Origin: Trifolium pratense
Taxonomy: Eukaryota > Streptophyta > Magnoliopsida > Fabales > Fabaceae
Length of the DNA stretch: 64,000 nucleotides
Assembly: GCF_020283565.1 (NCBI RefSeq)
Contig: NC_060061.1
Coordinates: forward strand, 21,427,362 to 21,491,361
Reading direction: 5' to 3'
A model generated the notes under the pieces. The model did not search any database. It saw only the letters and a program-made list of their open reading frames with translations, and had not been told where the DNA came from. A program made the position numbers and the translations under genes. Below are positions 55,308 to 64,000 of the stretch, piece after piece (the stretch's first letter is position 1; the number at the start of each line of letters is the position of its first letter).

Positions 55308-56236
55308 ATATACAAGAACTAGTTATTTGATATATAAGTGGTAGAAAATTTATTTAAAATAAAATGTTTAAAAAATTATTATATAATATTGTTAAAATAT
55401 AAGTGGAATTATTGTGTTTTTTCTTGTAAATTTATTTATTCAATTTTTTTATGTTTTAGTGATAAATAATGATCCCGCGTATATTTTTAATAATAAAATT
55501 ATAAATTTTATTAGTAATATTTATGGTAATTTAGTAAGTTTGATATTATCTAACTTTATTATTATTATTAGTGGTTAGTAGTAAACTTGATAGTAATATT
55601 GTTTATTTTCTTTTTCTTTTTTTATGAAAAATATTGTTTATGTTTCTATATTCTTATTTTTATGCGATTTTTTAATTTTTATATTCTTTCTATAATTTTT
55701 TTTATTGACTAAACTTTCTTCTATAATGTTTTTTTTTGTTTTTTTTCTTCTATTTTAAGCGTGTAGATTGTTCTGTTTTGTTTATATCTATAATTTGTTA
55801 ATTATGTTCCTATTTTTATGCATATCATATTCGTTTTTTGTATTTATCTTATATTTTTCTTTTTTTTTTTAATATTTTTTTCTATATATTTTTTTATTTA
55901 TCTTATATTCTTTCTATATTTTTTTTTTTAGTAAAATTAAAATGAAGGATATAAAACTTGCAATGTGATTAAAAGCTATAAGGATAATTTAGGAACTTTG
56001 GTGGTAATCGATTTTAATATATTAGTAATAGACAAGAAAGAATCTCTCAAGTGAAGAAATATATTCCCGTAAAAAAAATGAGGAAAAAAATATTAAAAAA
56101 AGAAATTAAATCAACCACATTTAAATCAATCACTTATGTCATAACTGACTTCCGAACCAAATTAAACTTGTGGTTAATCCCAAAAAAAAATCCCAACAAA
56201 AATATAGGTAAAAGTATTTTTTTTTTTTTTTCACCC
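55308..56236. other. Intergenic, extremely AT-rich DNA
   Basis: Long T-rich tracts on the + strand (55600-55930). No gene or transposon boundary seen. Confidence 0.5.
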
Positions 56237-56395
56237 TTTGATTCTTAGGGGAAGGGGCCCTAGTAGTCCAGAGTTCGGGGCGAGTTCTGGCATCAAGTGG
56301 TTTCAGTCCCCTCCCAAATGCAGTTGTGGGGGATCGAACCATGGTCCTCCCTACCAAGTTCAGCGTCAATTACCACTTAACCAACTAACATTTGG
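56237..56395. repeat. Dispersed repeat, tRNA-like words, second copy near 13430
   Basis: It shows CATCAAGTGGTTTCAGTCCCC and GGGGGATCGAACCATGG (a box-B-like segment), with a pyrimidine-rich CCTCCCTACCAAGTTCAGCG part. A diverged relative is at 13430-13580. SINE or MITE origin is not resolved. Confidence 0.4.
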
Positions 56396-56402
56396 TGGGT
56401 AA

Positions 56403-57280
56403 GGGCCCGTTTGGTGCACAGGATAAGAGACGGGATATGATAACTGTATCATATCCTGTCGCAATCCAGTATTTGGTGACACAGCAAGATATGATAAGTT
56501 AATCCTGAAACTTATCATATCCTGTCTCTCTAGTTATAATTCTTATCCTGAATTTGAGTTGGGTTACCAGCAGGATAAGATAAGAAGAAAAAAAATTACT
56601 GATTTATTCTATAAAATATATTTTAAAATAAATCAAATAAAATCAAATAAAATATAAATAATTAATTTTTAAATATATGTGATTTTCTCACAGGGGTAAT
56701 TTTGTAATCAATATATTCTAAAAAATCAAAATTTTACTAAAATTACAATATTTTATTAAAAAATTGAAAAATAGGGATATTAATTTAAATTTTATAAAAA
56801 ATTAAATTTAATTCTTTTACAATAGTAGTTTTATTATTTACGTATGAGATATATCATATATTTATTTGGCTTATCTAACATGTATATATTATTGAGTTAT
56901 TTATTTGATCACGATTCATATAAAAAATTAAACTTGATTATTTTCTCATGATTTTTATTTGAAATTATAAAGTTATTTGATTACTTATTTATATTTTTTA
57001 TTTATAAAATTCAAAGTATTACAAAATAATTTAAAAAAAATAACAATTGTTTTACAACAGTAACTTTATCATTTAAATTGTTATATATCTTATCATATTA
57101 TTATGAGCAAATATGTATTAAAAATAAGATATAATAGTTATTATGTTTGTTATCATGTGTGCATCAAACACAGGATATGATAACTGAGGATAACTGTTAT
57201 CCTGTTGATATCCTATCATATCCTTATCCTGTTTTATATCCTATCATGTCATTATCCTATCCTACGCACCAAACGGACCC
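56403..57280. mobile_element. PIF/Harbinger-like MITE, 878 bp
   Basis: Inverted ends GGGCCCGTTTGGTGCACAGGATA and the complement of TATCCTACGCACCAAACGGACCC are flanked by TAA (56400-56402 and 57281-57283), a 3-bp duplication as in Harbinger elements. Subterminal ATATGATAACTG-type words face each other. It is non-coding and AT-rich inside. Confidence 0.78.
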
Positions 57281-57283
57281 TAA

Positions 57284-58012
57284 AAATATATTTAGAAACA
57301 CAGTTGTTAATCCGTGCAGTCATGAAGTTTCACCCATCAGAATAAAATAAGACAGTCTAAAAAAGCAAACTAAATTTTTATTTAATAATTTAAAAAAATA
57401 ATGTCTTTAAATCAAGACCGTCCGATCGATCTTAATCAGACAGTTTTTAACGCCTGACTATGGACATCAGACATCTTGACCGCACCCACTTCAGGTTCAC
57501 ATTTTGAATTCATTTAATTCTGCAACAATTTAAGACCATTACACCTGGTGCACCGTGGCATTTTAGAAAAGATGCCCTATCAGATTATATATTTATAAAT
57601 TTCAATAGAAACAAATGTATACGTATAAGTCAGTTTGGAATTACAAGTATTGTACATTAACATTGTGAAATAGTAGTTTGGGGTGCATGGCCATGAATCA
57701 TGAGGCACTTGAGGTAAACCACGGTAACACTTGCAAGTTTATGGACCAGGATCGGCTACTGTAAAAACAGTACGCAGTTCCACACTGTTTTGAATCTCAA
57801 TCGTTGATTTAAAATTAGACAGTTCAAGTTACACACTAATAAAATGAACTATAAAGTATAAACGATTGCAGACTTCAGTTACAAATCGAACATGCAGTTA
57901 CTACGTGTAATCCAGATCTGCTTATAGAACTAATGAAATTCTACAATATCAGATGGACAAGAATTAATTTTTTCAACTTTTTAGAAATACAAATATACAA
58001 CACATGATCTTG
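57284..58012. other. Intergenic / 3' flank of the CLPP6-like gene
   Basis: A segment at 57410-57480 with CCGTCCGATCGATC and TCAGACA words resembles non-coding repeats elsewhere in the window (39000, inverted element). The part near 58012 is the probable 3' UTR of the Clp gene. Confidence 0.4.
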
Positions 58013-61000
58013 TCAATACCGTGTTTCCAAGACACCATCAATAAGACCAAAGTCCAAAGCCTGAAATGAAGAGACAGATATAAGAAATTTTTAGGAGTAA
58101 AACAACTATAGAAGCTGATAATACAATAACAGCGTTCACCGAGATGAATCACCTTCATAATACCCTAGCACAAGTTACAGCAAACGATGGAATTTTTCAC
58201 ATACATTTATTTATAGATTAACTGTGCCAATCAAATAAAATTACAGAAATCATCCAAAAATAACTGAATCTATTGAAGTTATAGGGCCAGTATTTAGGTA
58301 TAGACGTGGGAAATGAATACGCAAATAGTAATAAATTATGACGATATTGATGTGATTAATATGTTGGATAATCTTACAAATGGCTGTACTAATCCTGTCT
58401 ATCAACAGTCGTAAAAATTAATTTCTTTTTGAAAAGAGAACATTTTGGATTCTTTGAGAAATCATTCTCGGTCGCAATAACTTCCTATTTCACAGTTACA
58501 GAAGAAAAAATAGTTTATGTTACCTCAGAAACAGATAGAAAGTTGTCCCTATCTGTGAACTCTTGCACCTTCTCCAATGGCTGTCCGGTGAATGCACTAA
58601 ACATCTTCTCCATTTTCTGTACTCGAAACAGAAGGGGAGTAAGGAAAATAGGCTTAGCTTTCCAAGAAATATCAGATAAACTATAACAAACAAAAGAACT
58701 ATGTAACTGCTGTCATGGTAACTTAAGCATGAAGAAGTCATGTTGAATGAAGTTTCTGGTTACACATACTGAAAAATTTAAATTTAATATTCTTCTGCAA
58801 TGAATCAAATTTCTAATAGTTAATTCTGTTGGCTGGCTCATGGATGATTTTATATCTAGCGCACCTCTCACAAAGTCATTTGAGCTTCTAGCATGATGGA
58901 GTGTACAAATCTATCCTGCTCGTGCTGGCACTCAACTTCTATCAAGAAGAATGGGGACCCGTAATGATCAAACTATTGAACAATTGATCATAGAATTTTT
59001 GACAATAAGTCATGTATCTATTCTCTCAAAAACCTAAGTTATTAGGTAAAGGCTCGTGAATAATGATTTTATATCCAACACATCTTCCTTCAGAAGGTTA
59101 AGTCTAAGATATAGTTTTCACTTTTCAGGTAACAAAAATTTAAAGAGGCAGTGAATGTAATGCATTAACAAATCCCAACACTATACATTCAAGGGTTGCC
59201 ATAAATATAAATATCACAGTTTATAGGAGCCTTTTGCAGCTGTCTGTGAATCATTAAAATCGTGCAACATAAGAGGAAGAAAGACTAACATAGCGGGATT
59301 GAACAGCTTCATTCACTAGACGTTGCACATCCTCAACATGACCCTGCAATTAGATTAAGAACAGTCTCAATCATGATGCCTATGACATAATACACAATAA
59401 ACCTGCTACTGTCAACCCAAAATACTTGATAGCGTTTTTTTATGTAAAAAAGAACAATAAACTCTTGTTATTTAGTGTATTTATACATCAAATGTCAAAC
59501 TACATAGTGGATTCTGTGATTAACTTTAAAATGTGACTCTGAACAAAACATTTACATTTGAAGAAATCATTCTTCCAATAAAACTTCTAGATAATCCATT
59601 GCAACTTGTCCGATAAACTATATAGCGCAATTCATATTTAACTAATTAAAATTTTAAAATGGGAACCATATTGTTGTTATTATCTTCTTCCTACGCCAAA
59701 TCAGTATCGACTTTTTCTTTATCATAATTTGTCAGCTCCTAAAATCTAAAGTACATCTTCTGTAACAAAATTTCAAAAGCTTGATTCTTACCCCAAATCC
59801 ACACCGTGGTTGATTCATCACAATGCGTGCATTTGGCATTGCATAGCGCATTCCCTTCTCCCCACCTGCAAGGAGAAGTGTTCCTTGGCTTGCAGCTACT
59901 CCGAAAACTACTGTACCAACCTTTGGCTTTATCTGAAAAAAAATGGGATCACCGAATGCTTTCAAATTCAAGGTAAAAACACCGACAACTATTACGGAAT
60001 TAAAGCAGCTAACAAAGGAATCAAAAAGTATATTAAAAATTTGTGTGTGTGAATGTAAGGTGGGATGGGGATGATAAAACCTTTATCTTACCCAAGACAT
60101 GCAATCATAAATTGCAAGCACTGAATAAGTGCTTCCACCAGGGCAATTGATATACATCTGCCAATAGAAACAGCTCAATATGAATACCATTCTAAGATTA
60201 ATCAAAGGTCAAGTAAACGGTGGCAAAAAATCAAAACATAACAAACCAGTATATCTGATTCTTCATCAATAGTAGCCAGAGTCAAAAGCTGCGAAATAAC
60301 TCTCTGAGCCACTTGTCCATTAATTGGCTGTCCTACGAATATTATACGATTCCTGAACAAAACAGATGAGAGATCAAGAGCTCCTCCCGGAGTCATGATG
60401 GCTGGTGATACTGGCGGGTTCCCACTGGCTTCAATTGCACCATAACTACAAGTAAACTGGAATATAAATAAATTGTTCTTCATACATGAATACTTAAAAA
60501 AAGTGCACAGACATGGCCATTAAACTCACGTCCTAGAGGTTCTTTAAGAATCAAAGTTCAAGGATAAGATACACATTCCATTTAAGGTAAGTTACAATGA
60601 TATTCCAAGAGACTACATAGATTTATTATGATGCTGATTGTCATCTTTTAATGCCACATTTTATAGCCGAATGTTTGGTAGTAATTCGCAATGCACTATT
60701 TTAAAACCTAATTACTTTGATACCCTCAGATTTACTTTTCAAGTAACGAAAGAAAGTCAAGCCTCTTTTTTATGAGTTACCATGATATTGGTACAAAGTT
60801 TCCACAGCTGCTTTACAGTGACTAATCTCCGTCAGGGAACCTATGCTGCACACAAGGTGGGTCCTCCCTTCCCAACCGAATTTTTTCCATACACAAGAGC
60901 CATGGATCGAACCCTTGACCACTTGCTTAAGGAGTCCAAGACTCTTACCACTTGAACCAATTCATTGTTGGTAAAAAGTCCGACTTCTAATAGGTATTCA

Positions 61001-61855
61001 AACCACAAGTATCCTACTACCAAACAAATATATTATTATACTTACCGAATGATTTCTATACGTTGTCACTCTAAAACTATTTACATTTCCAACCAATTAC
61101 ACCCCATCATTTCTATGACTATTAAGTTAGATACGATGAAAGACAAACTTTTTCATTTATCGAATGGTTATAATTGACCGAAAGTGGAAAAAAAATATCT
61201 ACACAACTATTCCATATGAATTAAATTCTTATACTCATATACATGAAACACTTGAAAAAGTAATAAGGGTAAAAATTGTACCTTGTAGTACTAACATCAT
61301 GTGTAGTTTTCTCATCGAGTTTTAAACGAAAATCACTGGTTTTACTTGATAACCCTGCATAAAACAAAAACCTACATATCATAACATGTTTTATTGTGTA
61401 AAAATAAATAAATAGTTCATATAGATAATTCATTTCTTTCTAGAAACAAGTGAAGAAAAACCCAATTATATTTGCTAAACGGGTCTTATACTCTTATTTT
61501 GATAATCAATAAATCAAAATAAGTTGGGAAAATTAAACTTATGATTTAATATCTAATCAATAAATCAAATTTGGAATTGCAACCAAATAAAAATTGATTA
61601 AATTAGAAAATTACCCATTTTAGATGAGTGGCCATAGGGGCTTGGCAAGGAAGAAGATATCGTGCAGGAGTTTCTGCAATTCAATTTTCAGGATTTAAAG
61701 AAAAATGAAAGAATGAAAATTAAGTGCAACAAAAAAAAAGAGAAATTTGCAATGAATATGAACCTGTGAGAAAACGCGAGTTGGGAAGGGATTCTGCGGT
61801 GAGAGGCGATAGTGAAAGTAGGAATTGCAGGAACTGATAGAGCTTGAGATACCAT
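58013..61855 (-). CDS. CLPP6: Plastid Clp protease subunit, CLPP6-like, nine exons, His-to-Asn at the active site
   Basis: Exons: 61855-61764, 61673-61615, 61354-61282, 60445-60247, 60157-60092, 59932-59792, 59343-59290, 58616-58524, 58060-58013; all have GT-AG borders and phases agree, giving 274 residues (Arabidopsis CLPP6 is about 271). Residues 1 to about 75 are serine-rich and basic, a plastid transit peptide. The core has TPGGALDLSSVLFRNRIIFVGQPIN, NCPGGSTYSVLAIYDCMSW and GVAASQGTLLLAGGEKG, the latter with the catalytic serine. The histidine segment, usually M(I)HQP, reads VMNQPRCGFG, so the catalytic His is Asn. The aspartate in DRDNFLS is kept. The protein should join the stromal Clp core; its own peptidase activity is doubtful. 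The call as CLPP6 rests on clear similarity across all exons. Confidence 0.93.
60839..60965 (-). repeat. tRNA-derived SINE in intron 3 of the CLPP6-like gene
   Basis: On the minus strand, TTGGTTCAAGTGGTAAGAG (box A) is followed about 30 bases later by GGGTTCGATCCATGG (box B), then GCTCTTGTGTATGG and a pyrimidine-rich end. This layout is that of a pol III-promoted plant SINE. It lies about 395 bp from the exon 4 acceptor. Confidence 0.6.
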
Positions 61856-62149
61856 TGTTTGAAACTTGTTGTGTGAAGCTTCAAACCAAAAATGAGTTAT
61901 TCCATCTCATCTCAAAGTTCTACTGAGTGAGCCCATTGGATGTACTTGTTCTTTTTGGGCTTATCCTGTTATGGTCCATTTAGTTGCCAATCTTTAAAGT
62001 AAATTAGCCCGCCCAGATTGACACTACAGAGAATCAAACTTCAGACCTTAAGAGGAGCACACTCTCAGGTCCCAAACCAATATCAATACACCAGTCCAAG
62101 TGGGTTTTTAAAGTAAAGGAAATTGCTCTTTACGCCCTCCAAATTGCTT
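61856..62149. promoter_or_regulatory. Upstream region of the CLPP6-like gene
   Basis: It holds the 5' UTR and probable promoter, without a clear TATA box, as is common for plastid-protein genes. A segment at 62010-62105 (GAATCAAACTTCAGACCTTAAG, CCAGTCCAAGTGG) looks like a fragment of a tRNA-related repeat in reverse orientation. Confidence 0.4.
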
Positions 62150-62770
62150 TCAGGCCCTCCAAAAATACCCCTGAGTTTGGTATAAGTTTTCTTTGGATAT
62201 CCTACATTCCGAAACAGGTATATTTTAGGTAATGATTGAACAACAACATTAGAAAACTTCAGATTTGCACATATCCGTCCAGTTTGGAACCTACGTTCTG
62301 AGATAGGTTTGGATCCTAGAATATGAACAAATTTTAGAATTTAAATTCCAAAATACAGGTAAACAAACATGCTTAAAAATTTTCAAAAAATAAACAGTAT
62401 AAAACATATAGTTCTTGTTCTTTGAGGCCAAATAAGCAGAAAAAATCTATGAGTGACCAAATATTGCTTTCATGCCTCAAAAACATTTATAATAAAAAAA
62501 AAACTCCATTTTCGTAACAATGGAGGTTGAGTGTGTGGTAATGAAAGTATTGTTTTTCCATAGCTATCATATAAAAACAACATTTCGGAATTTACGTTCC
62601 GAAACTAGGCGCGTTCAAAACCTACATTCTGGAATTTTTAAAAAAAAAAAAATAAAAACTATCATTTCAGATCATACGTTTCGAAATTATGTGTGTTTCG
62701 AACGTAAGCTCTGAAATGATTTTTGGGGGTAATTTCATAAGTTTGAGGTGTCTGGAAGTATTATTGGCGG
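62150..62770. repeat. Repeat-rich segment with ACGTTCCGAAA words
   Basis: Words of the type CATTCCGAAACAGG, CTACGTTCTGAGATAGG, TTACGTTCCGAAACTAGG, ACATTCTGGAATTT and TACGTTTCGAAATTATG recur five or more times in both orientations. Nothing codes for protein here. It resembles a decayed inverted-repeat transposon, family unknown. Confidence 0.45.

Positions 62771-64000
<1,230 letters not shown>

Noticed and set aside
61221..61433. 70-codon minus-strand frame as a separate small gene
   Set aside because: Its end overlaps exon 3 of the CLPP6-like gene (GLSSKTSDFRLKLDEKTT) and the rest is intron read-through.

Overview
This window is nuclear DNA from a flowering plant, most likely a legume of the Medicago/Trifolium/Pisum group. 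The basis is intron-rich plant genes, a very AT-rich background, and a dense population of plant transposons; the genus is an inference. No tRNA, rRNA or CRISPR was seen, and nothing looks bacterial.

Four real genes stand out. (1) 10419-12882 (-): a two-exon GT77 glycosyltransferase of the RRA type (hydroxyproline arabinosylation of extensins). (2) 34153-36647 (+): a three-exon sugar/polyol proton symporter of the PLT type. (3) 44320-48761 (-): a two-exon BURP-domain protein with a signal peptide, about 23 short PYI-GY-K repeats and a complete BURP cysteine-histidine signature. This is the best candidate here for unusual chemistry, because BURP proteins of this layout can be peptide cyclases fused to their own substrates. 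(4) 58013-61855 (-): a nine-exon plastid Clp protease subunit, CLPP6-like, whose catalytic histidine reads as asparagine. The four genes have no evident functional link.

The rest is mostly mobile DNA. 1-7250 is a Copia-type LTR element whose visible LTR sequences are identical apart from a 5-bp repeat-unit difference, although its interior is thoroughly decayed, so it is probably a non-autonomous element moved in trans. Three solo LTRs of one architecture lie at 23132-24522, 27364-28770 and 46556-47998, with a truncated fourth at 14503-15496. Each is about 1.4 kb and carries an array of GC-rich dyads directly upstream of its TATA box. Helitrons lie at 770-2011, 22245-22442, 22938-25139 and 50955-52187; the first and last are the same two-tier composite in opposite orientation. 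37088-40838 is a 3.7-kb head-to-head pair of terminal-inverted-repeat elements containing arrays of hairpins. MITEs with clean target duplications lie at 9145-9329, 53797-54101 and 56403-57280. Another solo LTR is at 52722-53197. LINE pieces occur at 13800-14502, 19813-21120 (young), 26920-27126, 31568-32459, 42364-42774, 42925-43235 and 54285-54585. Decayed hAT, Ty3/Gypsy and possibly Mutator fragments also occur.

The window ends in an uninterrupted run of about 127 A residues, which may be an assembly edge. All splice sites were placed by eye from reading frame, GT-AG borders and family knowledge; no transcript evidence was available.
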